Positions 8,821 to 21,354 of a stretch of 64,000 nt of DNA are shown here, in pieces. How positions within the stretch are numbered: position 1 is the stretch's first letter; each line of letters begins with the position of its first letter. The stretch covers positions 62,001 through 126,000 of the forward strand of contig JACKJP010000008.1 in NCBI GenBank assembly GCA_020637895.1. Direction: 5' to 3'. The position numbers and the translations under genes are program-made. The notes beneath the pieces are model-generated. The model made no database searches and was not told where the DNA came from. It was given only the letters and a program-made list of their open reading frames with translations. Origin of the DNA: Rhodobiaceae bacterium. Its GTDB lineage: Bacteria; Pseudomonadota; Alphaproteobacteria; Rhizobiales; Tepidamorphaceae.

Positions 8821-9813
8821 ATGGCGATACTGGTGACGGGCGGCGCGGGTTATATCGGCAGTCACATGGTGCTGGCGCTGGCGGATGCCGGACACAAGGT
8901 GGTTGTTGTCGACAATCTTTCAACGGGGGTGAAGGAAAATGTCGACAGCCGCGCAGAGCTGATCACGGCCGAGGCCGGCGACCAACCGCTGATGGAGGCG
9001 CTGATGCGCCGTCGCGGCATCGAGGCGGTCATCCATTTTGCCGGCTCGATCGTCGTACCCGATTCAATCGCAGACCCGCTGGGTTACTATCGCAACAACA
9101 CGGTGACCTCGCGCTCGCTGATCGAGGCCGCCGTGCGGAGCGGCGTGAAGCATTTCATTTTTTCCTCGACAGCTGCTGTCTACGGCATGCCCGAGGCCAA
9201 TCCGGTCTCCGAAAACGCGCCGACGCGCCCGATCTCGCCTTACGGTTCGTCGAAACTGATGACCGAGATCATGCTGGCGGACGCGGCGTTCGCTCACGAT
9301 CTCACTTTCGTGGCGCTACGATATTTCAATGTCGCAGGGGCCGATCCTGCCGGGCGCACCGGCCAGTCGACGCCGCAGGCGACGCATTTGATCAAGGTCG
9401 CATGTCAGGCCGCGCTCGGCCAGCGTCCGGCGCTCAGCCTGTTCGGCACGGACTACGACACGCCGGATGGCACCGGCGTTCGCGATTATATCCACGTCAC
9501 GGATCTTGCCGACGCGCATCTTCTGGCGCTGAGGCACCTGACATCTGGCGGCGCATCGGATATTTTCAATTGCGGTTACGGGCACGGCTACTCGGTGCGC
9601 GATGTCATCGGCGCCGTGAAGCGTGCTTCAGGCGTTGATTTTCGTGTGCATGAAGAAGCGCGCCGGCCGGGCGATCCGGCCTCGCTCGTTGCAAGTGCGG
9701 GACGCATCCGAGAGATGCTCGGATGGACGCCCCGATATGATGATCTCGATATGATCGTAAAGCATGCGCTCGCGTGGGAGCGGCATGCAGCGGAAACGCG
9801 GAAGGTCGCCTGA
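8821..9813 (+). CDS. galE: UDP-glucose 4-epimerase
   Basis: Interconverts UDP-glucose and UDP-galactose with bound NAD. The start at 8821 gives 330 residues, the normal length, and places the NAD-binding GGAGYIGSH at residues 7-15; an upstream in-frame extension to 8737 has no homologous appearance. The catalytic pair is Tyr141 and Lys145 in the SPYGSSK segment, and the FSSTAAVYG strand supplies the active serine/threonine. A GAGAAGG ribosome site precedes the ATG. Divergent from galU across 192 bases, so the two share a regulatory region and a substrate. Confidence 0.94.
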   Translation: MAILVTGGAGYIGSHMVLALADAGHKVVVVDNLSTGVKENVDSRAELITAEAGDQPLMEALMRRRGIEAVIHFAGSIVVPDSIADPLGYYRNNTVTSRSLIEAAVRSGVKHFIFSSTAAVYGMPEANPVSENAPTRPISPYGSSKLMTEIMLADAAFAHDLTFVALRYFNVAGADPAGRTGQSTPQATHLIKVACQAALGQRPALSLFGTDYDTPDGTGVRDYIHVTDLADAHLLALRHLTSGGASDIFNCGYGHGYSVRDVIGAVKRASGVDFRVHEEARRPGDPASLVASAGRIREMLGWTPRYDDLDMIVKHALAWERHAAETRKVA

Positions 9814-9850
9814 GGGCAGCCGGGAATTGATGCGAAAACAGGACGGAACC

Positions 9851-11044
9851 ATGAGACAGCTTTTGCAGTCGATCGCGATCTGCTGCCTGCTGACCCTAGT
9901 TATTTCAGCGCCGGCATCGGCGAGCTTTACCTCCTTCGTCAATGGTGTGCGGGCGGAAGCGGGCCGTGCGGGCGTCAGCGAGGATGTATTGGACCGGGCC
10001 TTTCGCGGCATCTCTCCTGACCGGGAAGTGCTGGAAAAGCTGAACCGGCAATCGGAATTCACCCTTACCGTTGGGCAGTATCTCGGCAAGACCGTCTCCG
10101 ACGCGCGCGTCACGATGGGCCGCGAGAAATACCGCGAGTACAAACGCGTGCTCGACGCCATCGAGTCCCGGTTCGGCGTGGACGGCAATGTGGTCCTCGC
10201 CATCTGGGGAATGGAAAGCAACTTCGGCGACCGGCTTGGCGACTTCAACGTCATTCGCTCGCTGACGACGCTCGCCTATGAGGGGCGGCGGCGCGATTTC
10301 TTCCGCAAGGAGCTGATCACCGCGCTCGGCATTCTCAATCGAGGACATATTGCGCCCGAGCGGATGACCGGTTCATGGGCGGGAGCGATGGGACATACGC
10401 AATTCATGCCGTCCAGCTTCCGGGCCTATTCGGCCGATTACGATGGCGACGGGCGTCACGATATCTGGAACAACGTGCCGGATGCGCTCGCCTCGACTGC
10501 CAACTATCTGAAGCGCCACGGATGGCGCCACGGCGAAACCTGGGGCTACGAAGTCAGGCTGCCGCGCGGTTTCAATTATAAGCTTGAAGGACGCGGCCAT
10601 GCCCGCACGCTGGCCGAATGGTCGCGGCTCGGCGTCGGTCGCGCCGCCGGCGGTCATTTTCCGCGGCCGTCCGACAAGGCCTGGCTGGAGCTTCCCGGCG
10701 GCGCCAATGGGCCGGCATTTCTGATGTTGCCGAACTTCCGCGTGATTTTGACCTACAACAACGCCGTTCTGTACGGCTTGGGCGTCGGGCATCTTGCGGA
10801 TCGCATCGTTGGCGGTGGACCGCTGGCACATGAATTCTCACCCGACGAGCGAGCGCTGACCGGCGACCAGGTCATCGAACTGCAGACGCGGCTGGCGCGG
10901 CTTGGTTACGATGTCGGCGACGCTGACGGCAAGGCCGGACCGCAGACGATGAATGCGGTAAAGATCTATCAGCAGCGCGCGGGGCTACCCGCCGACGGGT
11001 TTCCAAGTTACAGTGTGCTTGAAAGTCTGCGGGCGGGGCGGTAA
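9851..11044 (+). CDS. MltB-family lytic murein transglycosylase with peptidoglycan-binding domain
   Basis: Cleaves the glycan strands of peptidoglycan to 1,6-anhydro ends. The start at 9851 gives 397 residues with a signal peptide (about 1-24, cleavage after ASA); an ATG at 9830 adds seven residues. The SLT_2/MltB catalytic domain spans about 25-320, with Glu122 in the WGMESNFG motif as the likely acid catalyst and GAMGHTQFMPSS further on. The last 60 residues form a PG_binding_1 repeat (QLQTRLARLGYDVG...GKAGPQT). No lipobox is seen, so it is probably a soluble periplasmic enzyme. It follows galE closely and may be co-transcribed. Confidence 0.92.
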   Translation: MRQLLQSIAICCLLTLVISAPASASFTSFVNGVRAEAGRAGVSEDVLDRAFRGISPDREVLEKLNRQSEFTLTVGQYLGKTVSDARVTMGREKYREYKRVLDAIESRFGVDGNVVLAIWGMESNFGDRLGDFNVIRSLTTLAYEGRRRDFFRKELITALGILNRGHIAPERMTGSWAGAMGHTQFMPSSFRAYSADYDGDGRHDIWNNVPDALASTANYLKRHGWRHGETWGYEVRLPRGFNYKLEGRGHARTLAEWSRLGVGRAAGGHFPRPSDKAWLELPGGANGPAFLMLPNFRVILTYNNAVLYGLGVGHLADRIVGGGPLAHEFSPDERALTGDQVIELQTRLARLGYDVGDADGKAGPQTMNAVKIYQQRAGLPADGFPSYSVLESLRAGR

Positions 11045-11112
11045 GGCAGCTTTCTTTCGAAACGAGCCGGCGCGGCTGCATTGCGCGCCAATGAACCGAC
11101 GAAGACCGCCAG

Positions 11113-12321
11113 ATGAACAACCGCCCGCGTCGCATCCTGTTCTTTGCCATGCTTGCCTGCCTGCTTGTCATATTCGACGGCGGCACATCGACAGCGCATG
11201 CCCAGGATCCGATCGGGAATTTCTTCCGTTCGCTGTTCGGCATCAGAGAGGCGCCGCAGCCGCGACGCGATCCGACACCGCCTGCGTCCATACCCAATTC
11301 CGCGCCGGCCGAACCGCGTGTGACGACGGTCAAGAAGGAAGACGATGCGCGGGTCATCCGGGTTTTCGGAGATTCGCTGTCCGGCGGACTGGAGAAAGGC
11401 CTTGTCGAGGCGTTCGCAGGCATTCCGACGATCGTTGTCGATGGGATCGACAAGGCATCGTCCGGGCTGGTCCGCTACGACTATTTCGACTGGTACAAGG
11501 CGGCAAGCGACGCAATTTCGCGGGAGGGCGAGCGGACCGATGCCGTGGTGATGATGATCGGTCTGAACGATCGTCAGGACATGCGCCTTCCGACCGGTAC
11601 GTTGCAGCTGTTTTCGGATGAATGGGTCGCTGCCTACAAGGCAAGGATCGCGGAGCTGACAAGTCTGTTCGTGCAACGCAATATTCGGGTCTACTGGGTC
11701 GGTCTGCCGCCCGTCGGCAACAGTCAGCTGACACGCGATTTCGCGGTCTTCAACGAATACTTCAAGGATGTCGCGATTACCGCGGGCGCCACATTCGTCG
11801 ACGTCTGGACGCCGTTCCTCGATCCGGAGACTGGCAAATACAGCAACTATGGTCCCGATATCGAAGGCACCCGCCGGCTGCTTCGAGGCTCGGACGGGCT
11901 GCATTTCACTCGCGCCGGAAATCGCAAGCTGGCGTTTTTCGTGGAGCGCGATATCCGCCGCGATTTCCTGCGCGGCAGCTACCTGTCAGCCTTGCCCGGG
12001 TCAAGCGGCCAGTCGCTGATGGATGAAATCGACCGGGAACTGGAAACGGGGGTCGGGCGCGTTGTCGCGTTGACTGGCCAGCAGCCATTGCCGGCAGGGC
12101 TGGACGGCGGCGAGCAGGATACACCGAAGCTGCACGACGAGACCCAGTACGAAAAGGTGATCCTTGAAGGCTCACCGCTGGCGGCACAACCCGGCCGCGC
12201 GGACGATTTCAGCTGGTCCGGGGAACTGACCTCGACCCTGCCCGCCGTCGAAGAGGAAACGGGCGGCGTACCGATGCCACCACGCGTTCCCGATCAGCGT
12301 ACCGCTGCGGAAAACAAGTAG
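11113..12321 (+). CDS. SGNH-hydrolase-like periplasmic protein (DUF459)
   Basis: A 402-residue exported protein with a signal peptide ending near AHA30, a Pro-rich linker, and a DUF459 domain of the SGNH/GDSL fold from about 78 to 300. The nucleophile block GDSLSGG has Ser88, an IGLNDRQ block supplies the Asn, and SDGLHFTRAG supplies the Asp-His pair, so the catalytic set looks complete. Members often sit near peptidoglycan or alginate-acetylation genes and may remove or transfer O-acetyl groups; the substrate here is unknown. The C-terminal 100 residues look disordered. It lies 68 bases after the lytic transglycosylase, consistent with a wall-related role. Confidence 0.8.
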   Translation: MNNRPRRILFFAMLACLLVIFDGGTSTAHAQDPIGNFFRSLFGIREAPQPRRDPTPPASIPNSAPAEPRVTTVKKEDDARVIRVFGDSLSGGLEKGLVEAFAGIPTIVVDGIDKASSGLVRYDYFDWYKAASDAISREGERTDAVVMMIGLNDRQDMRLPTGTLQLFSDEWVAAYKARIAELTSLFVQRNIRVYWVGLPPVGNSQLTRDFAVFNEYFKDVAITAGATFVDVWTPFLDPETGKYSNYGPDIEGTRRLLRGSDGLHFTRAGNRKLAFFVERDIRRDFLRGSYLSALPGSSGQSLMDEIDRELETGVGRVVALTGQQPLPAGLDGGEQDTPKLHDETQYEKVILEGSPLAAQPGRADDFSWSGELTSTLPAVEEETGGVPMPPRVPDQRTAAENK

Positions 12322-12358
12322 CTGAGATCCGTAGACCGGAAGCCCCTTGCCTGCATTG

Positions 12359-13780
12359 TCAGGATGGCAGGTCTGTCGTACCCATCAGGTCAAGGTCGAT
12401 GGCCCGTGCTGTCTGGCGTCCCTCGCGGATCGCCCAGACGATAAGGGACTGGCCGCGACGCATGTCGCCGCAGGTATAGACCTTGTCGACATTCGACTTG
12501 TAGTGCCTCGTGTCGGCCTTGACGTTGCCGCGGGCATCGTACTCGACGCCGAGGCTGTTCAGCATCTCGTCATGAACGGGCTGAACGAAGCCCATGGCCA
12601 GAAGGACGAGGTCGGCCTTGAGGTCGAATTCCGACCCGGGGATCGGCTTGAACTTGTCGTCGACATGAACGCAGCGAAGCGATTTTACCGCGCCGGCGCC
12701 ATTGTCGGCGAACTCCACGGTGCTGACCGCAAATTCGCGGGTTGCGCCTTCCTCGTGGCTTGAGGAGGTGCGCAGTTTGAGCGGCCAGTCCGGCCAGTTC
12801 AGGAGCTTGTTTTCCTTGACCGGAGGTTGCGGCATGATTTCCAGCTGGGTGACCGACAGGGCGCCCTGGCGCACGGACGTGCCGATGCAGTCCGAGCCGG
12901 TATCGCCGCCGCCGATGACGACGACGTGCTTGCCGCTGGCGAGGATCGGTTCATTGGTGCCGATGGGCTCGTGCGAAACGCGCCGGTTCTGCTGCGGCAG
13001 GAAATCCATCGCATAGTGGACGCCGCGCAGATCGCGGCCGGGCACGGGCAGGTCTCTGGGCTGTTCGGAGCCGCCGGCCAGAACCAGCGCATCATGATCG
13101 GCAAGCAGCTTGTCGGTGGTCACGTCGACGCCGACCTTGACGTTGCAATGGAACGTCACCCCTTCCGCGATCATCTGCTCGACGCGGCGGTCGATATGAC
13201 GCTTTTCCATCTTGAAGTCAGGGATACCGTAACGAAGCAGGCCGCCCGGCTTGGCGTTCTTTTCGTAAACATGGACTTCATGTCCGGCGCGCGCGAGCTG
13301 CTGCGCGCAGGCAAGGCCAGCCGGCCCCGAGCCGACGATGGCGACCGAATTGCCGGTGCTTCTGGCGGCAGGCTGCGGCTTGATCCAGCCATTGTCCCAT
13401 GCACGGTCGACGATGGCGCATTCGATCGTCTTGATGGTGACGGGCGTATCCTCGATGTTCAGCGTGCACGACGCCTCGCAGGGCGCAGGGCAAAGCCTTC
13501 CGGTGAACTCGGGGAAGTTGTTCGTCGAGTGCAGGTTGATCGAGGCTTCCTGCCAGTCGGCGTGATAGACCAGATCGTTGAAATCCGGGATCTGGTTATT
13601 CACCGGACATCCGTTGTGGCAGTACGGAATGCCGCAATCCATGCAGCGCGCGGCCTGGTCACGGGTCGCCTCTTCCGACAGCGGAATGACGAATTCCTTG
13701 TAGTGGCGCACCCGGTCGGACGCCGGCGCATAGCGCCGGTCGCGACGGTCGATCTCCAGAAAGCCTGTTACCTTGCCCAT
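12359..13780 (-). CDS. gltD: Glutamate synthase (NADPH) small subunit
   Basis: Passes electrons from NADPH through FAD to the large subunit for glutamate synthesis from glutamine and 2-oxoglutarate. The 473 residues include the N-terminal cysteine clusters for iron-sulfur centres (CMDCGIPYCHNGCP and CPAPCEASC), an FAD-binding GSGPAGLACAQQLA near 150 and an NADPH-binding VVIGGGDTGSDC near 290. It is directly downstream of gltB with 3 bases between them, so they form an operon in the gltB-gltD order. Confidence 0.97.
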   Translation of the reverse strand: MGKVTGFLEIDRRDRRYAPASDRVRHYKEFVIPLSEEATRDQAARCMDCGIPYCHNGCPVNNQIPDFNDLVYHADWQEASINLHSTNNFPEFTGRLCPAPCEASCTLNIEDTPVTIKTIECAIVDRAWDNGWIKPQPAARSTGNSVAIVGSGPAGLACAQQLARAGHEVHVYEKNAKPGGLLRYGIPDFKMEKRHIDRRVEQMIAEGVTFHCNVKVGVDVTTDKLLADHDALVLAGGSEQPRDLPVPGRDLRGVHYAMDFLPQQNRRVSHEPIGTNEPILASGKHVVVIGGGDTGSDCIGTSVRQGALSVTQLEIMPQPPVKENKLLNWPDWPLKLRTSSSHEEGATREFAVSTVEFADNGAGAVKSLRCVHVDDKFKPIPGSEFDLKADLVLLAMGFVQPVHDEMLNSLGVEYDARGNVKADTRHYKSNVDKVYTCGDMRRGQSLIVWAIREGRQTARAIDLDLMGTTDLPS

Positions 13781-13783
13781 CGA

Positions 13784-18484
<4,701 letters not shown>

Positions 18485-18893
18485 CCCCGTCTCCTCAACT
18501 CGTCTCAATACGTCCGGCGCTCATCCGCATCGGGTCTGCATCAATTAAACCGCAGCGGCGTTCTCGCGCAACAAGCCCCCGGGAGCGGCCGAGAACTTCC
18601 GCGCCCCGAAGGAGAAATGATTAAAGGGTCAGGATCACTGTCCTATCGCACCATGACAGATTTTGCCTGCCCCGGCAAGACCCCGGCCATTTTATTGCGC
18701 CGGCGTAGACGCAGGCGACATAAACGGCATGTTTTGCCTCACGAAATATGCCGGAAGGGTCACACGGAGTTGACTTTCAGTTGATCCTGCCAGCGAGCAG
18801 TCTCGCATTCCAGCAGGGCCGGGACAACCGGATTGATACCCGCCCCTGTTGCCCATTGAAGGGCCGTCAATGACTGTCTCGAGGAGATTTCAG
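18485..18893. other. Divergent intergenic region between gltB and the bufferin operon
   Basis: 409 bases with no convincing gene. It must hold the gltB promoter on the minus strand and the buf promoter on the plus strand. A long 5' leader for the buf operon is likely. A CGGCAT...ATGCCG inverted repeat (18725-18730 and 18748-18753) overlaps the promoter candidate listed separately. No recognised riboswitch was identified. Confidence 0.6.
18720..18745 (+). promoter_or_regulatory. Possible ECF sigma (SigF-like) promoter for the bufferin operon
   Basis: ATAAAC is followed after exactly 16 bases by CGAA. Caulobacter SigF, a metal-responsive ECF factor that controls DUF2282/DUF692 operons, uses GTAACC-N16-CGAA as I recall it, so spacing and -10 match while the -35 has two mismatches. 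The site would give a leader of about 140 bases before the precursor gene. No sigF or anti-sigma gene is in the window. Confidence 0.3.
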
Positions 18894-19178
18894 ATGAACA
18901 AAGCAAAAGCGTTTTCCACCATTCTCGTCGCTGGTGCCATGGCAACCGCGCTCGGCGCGATCACGTCCAGCCCGGCATCTGCCGCCGACGATATGGAGAA
19001 GTGCTATGGCGTCTCGCTGAAGGGCCAGAACGAGTGCAAGGCCGGGCCGGGCACGACCTGCGCCGGCACGTCGACCATGGACTACCAGGGTAACGCCTGG
19101 AAGCTGGTTCCCAAGGGTACCTGCACGTCGATGACGACGCCCAAGGGCCACGGCATGCTTGAGCCGATGGACAGCTAG
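18894..19178 (+). CDS. bufA: Bufferin precursor peptide (DUF2282 family)
   Basis: A 94-residue secreted RiPP precursor. The start at 18894 follows a strong GAGGAG site and gives a Sec signal peptide with cleavage expected after SPASA30. The mature part has four cysteines, Cys37 (EKCYGV), Cys48 (NECKAG), Cys56 (TTCAGTS) and Cys77 (KGTCTS), in the pattern typical of DUF2282. In characterised bufferins an MNIO enzyme converts core cysteines to heterocycles that bind copper, and the peptide protects against metal stress in the periplasm. A Met/His-containing tail (KGHGMLEPMDS) follows the last cysteine. It is first in a four-gene unit with its modifying enzymes, which strongly supports the role. 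The bound metal here is inferred. Confidence 0.9.
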   Translation: MNKAKAFSTILVAGAMATALGAITSSPASAADDMEKCYGVSLKGQNECKAGPGTTCAGTSTMDYQGNAWKLVPKGTCTSMTTPKGHGMLEPMDS

Positions 19179-19201
19179 GCCAGACTGAGCAGGGGACCGT
19201 C

Positions 19202-20104
19202 ATGAACGCCCATTCCCTCGCCGGACGCTTTGGCCCGCACGCGATCCCCTTGCGTGCAGGCGTCGGCCTCAAGCCGGATCACTATCAGGAGATCGCCGAA
19301 AGCACTCCCGATATCGGCTGGTTCGAGGTGCATCCGGAGAACTACATGGGCGCGGGCGGTCCCCCGCATCACTTTCTTGAACGCATACGTGGCGACTACC
19401 CCCTGTCCCTGCATGGCGTCGGGCTTTCCATCGGTTCGGACGGCCCGCTCGACAAGGATCATCTCGCCCGGCTCGCGGTTCTCGTAAAACGCTATGAGCC
19501 GGGGCTTTTTTCCGAACACCTCGCCTGGTCGACGCATGAAAGCATGTATCTGAATGACCTCCTGCCGGTGCCGTACACACGAGCCGCGCAGGACCGGATC
19601 TGCGAGCATGTCGACGAGGTGCAGGCGGCCATCAAACGCCCGATGCTGCTTGAAAATCCCTCCACCTATGTCCGCTTTGCGGGCAGCGAAATGGATGAGG
19701 TCGAATTTCTGGAGGGTATTGCGAGGCAGTCGGGCTGCGGCCTGCTGCTGGATGTCAACAATGTCTACGTATCGGCGACCAATCACGCCTATGACGCACA
19801 CGGCTATATTGACCGCTTTCCGGTTGATCTCGTCGGAGAAATCCACCTTGGCGGACATTCAAGGGACGAGGACGATGCCGGTGAGCCGCTGCTGATCGAC
19901 GACCACGGATCAGCGGTCGCCGATCCGGTCTGGGCGCTATATGCCCACGCCATCGGTCGCGCCGGCGCGGTGCCGACGCTGATCGAGTGGGATAACGACA
20001 TTCCGGCGTGGCCAGTCCTGCAGGACGAGGCCGCCGCGGCCGAAGCGCTGATGCGCCGCATGGCCGGGAAAGCGGTAAAAAAGCCCCATGCCCTCGCTCG
20101 CTGA
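19202..20104 (+). CDS. bufB: MNIO family peptide-modifying enzyme (DUF692)
   Basis: A 300-residue TIM-barrel enzyme of the multinuclear non-heme iron oxidative (MNIO, formerly DUF692) family, related to MbnB of methanobactin synthesis. Conserved metal-site blocks are visible: HGVGLS (His71), SEHLAWS (Glu105-His106), LLENPSTY (Glu151), LLDVNNVYVSATNH (Asp184, Asn187, His195), GEIHLGGH (Glu213, His215, His219), DDHGSAV (Asp234-His235) and IEWD (Glu262). It should oxidise cysteines of the precursor encoded 23 bases upstream, using oxygen and an iron cluster. The 3' end overlaps the next gene by 17 bases, so they are coupled. Confidence 0.93.
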   Translation: MNAHSLAGRFGPHAIPLRAGVGLKPDHYQEIAESTPDIGWFEVHPENYMGAGGPPHHFLERIRGDYPLSLHGVGLSIGSDGPLDKDHLARLAVLVKRYEPGLFSEHLAWSTHESMYLNDLLPVPYTRAAQDRICEHVDEVQAAIKRPMLLENPSTYVRFAGSEMDEVEFLEGIARQSGCGLLLDVNNVYVSATNHAYDAHGYIDRFPVDLVGEIHLGGHSRDEDDAGEPLLIDDHGSAVADPVWALYAHAIGRAGAVPTLIEWDNDIPAWPVLQDEAAAAEALMRRMAGKAVKKPHALAR

Positions 20105-20879
20105 TACCCAGCTCTCCTTCACCCGGGCGCTGCGCGATCCGGCCGCGCCGGTGCCGGCGGGGATCATCGCGTGGTCGGGCAACGCTCCGAAACGACGCTT
20201 CGACGTCTATCGCAACAATGTCTATTCCAGCCTCGCGGATGTGCTCGCGGGACGCTATCCGGCAATCCAGAGGCTTGTGGGCGAAGAGTTTTTCAGGGCT
20301 ATGGCGCGCGTATTCATCGACGCGAAACCGCCAACTTCACCTATGCTGATGCAATATGGAGAGGGGTTCGCGGCCTTCCTGGACGCTTTCCCGCCGGTCG
20401 CGGAACTGCCCTATCTCGGGGACGTTGCAAGAATCGAGTGGGCGTGGAGCCGCGCATATCACGCAGGCGATGCTCAGCCACTCGATCCGGCGAGGCTCCA
20501 TGCCGTGGTGCCGGAAGCATTCGCCGGGCTGCGCTTCGTGCTGCACCCCTCGCTCCATCTGCTGACCTCCCGCTTTCCTGCATTCTCCATCTGGCACGCC
20601 AATGTCGAGGACGCCGCCATGCCGCCCATCGATCTTGGTGCCGGTGGGGAGGACACGATCGTCGTGCGTCCGCGCCTCTCGGTCGAGGTCAGGGCGCTTC
20701 CGGCGGGCGCGCGGCAATTTCTGGATACGTTGAGCCGCGGCGAGCGTCTCGACGCAGCCGCCGAAGCGGCAAGCGCGACCGACGGTTTCGATCTTGAGTT
20801 GAACCTGCGCGAATTGCTGCGCCTCGGGGCGTTCTGCGATTTCACGAGCGATGAGGGAGGGGCAGATGACAACAATTGA
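20088..20879 (+). CDS. bufC: DUF2063 partner protein of the MNIO enzyme
   Basis: A 263-residue protein with an N-terminal DUF2063 domain (about 5-100, including RFDVYRNNVYSSLADVLAGRYPAIQRLVGEEFF) and a C-terminal part of mixed helices and strands. In MNIO systems this partner binds the signal peptide or precursor and presents it to the oxidase, comparable in role to MbnC. It overlaps bufB by 17 bases and the next gene by 14, an arrangement that favours balanced synthesis of a complex. It has no signal peptide, in line with modification in the cytoplasm before export. Confidence 0.92.
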   Translation: MPSLADTQLSFTRALRDPAAPVPAGIIAWSGNAPKRRFDVYRNNVYSSLADVLAGRYPAIQRLVGEEFFRAMARVFIDAKPPTSPMLMQYGEGFAAFLDAFPPVAELPYLGDVARIEWAWSRAYHAGDAQPLDPARLHAVVPEAFAGLRFVLHPSLHLLTSRFPAFSIWHANVEDAAMPPIDLGAGGEDTIVVRPRLSVEVRALPAGARQFLDTLSRGERLDAAAEAASATDGFDLELNLRELLRLGAFCDFTSDEGGADDNN

Positions 20880-21342
20880 CGGTGGTGCCGCTGCCACGAG
20901 GGGCGGGATTGCAGCAGTTCTGGCGAAGGCCGTGACGATGGCGGATGCAGTTCCACAGTGGCCGCTTCAGTTGCTGGCCCGGCTCGTGATCGCCCTGGTG
21001 TTCTGGCAATCCGGGCGCACCAAGGTCGATGGCTTCATGCTCAAGGATTCAACCTTCTTCCTGTTTCAGGACGAATTCCGGCTTCCCTTCATTCCGCCCG
21101 TGCCGGCCGCTTACATGGCGACGATCGCGGAACATGTGTTCCCGGTCCTGCTTGTCATCGGACTGGCAAGCCGGCTTTCCGCCGCAGCTTTGCTCGGCAT
21201 GACACTCGTCATCCAGACCTTCGTTTATCCCGATGCCTATGTGACGCACGGGCTTTGGGCGGTTGCGCTGCTCTACATCATTCTCAATGGCCCGGGCCGG
21301 CTGTCGCTCGATCATCTGATCCGCCGGCGTCATATGGGCTGA
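20866..21342 (+). CDS. bufD: DoxX-family membrane protein of the bufferin operon
   Basis: A 158-residue inner-membrane protein with about four helices (near 35-52, 80-100, 105-125 and 128-145). WPLQLLARLVIALVFWQSGRTK and the later FPVLLVIGLASRLSAAAL match DoxX/SURF4-like proteins, which commonly accompany DUF2282-DUF692-DUF2063 genes. Its exact job is not known; electron delivery or an export-linked function has been suggested for relatives. The start at 20866 follows a GGGAGGGG site inside the end of bufC; an ATG at 20851 is the alternative. It is the last gene of the unit. Confidence 0.85.
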   Translation: MTTIDGGAAATRGGIAAVLAKAVTMADAVPQWPLQLLARLVIALVFWQSGRTKVDGFMLKDSTFFLFQDEFRLPFIPPVPAAYMATIAEHVFPVLLVIGLASRLSAAALLGMTLVIQTFVYPDAYVTHGLWAVALLYIILNGPGRLSLDHLIRRRHMG

Positions 21343-21354
21343 CTTCAAATCGCC

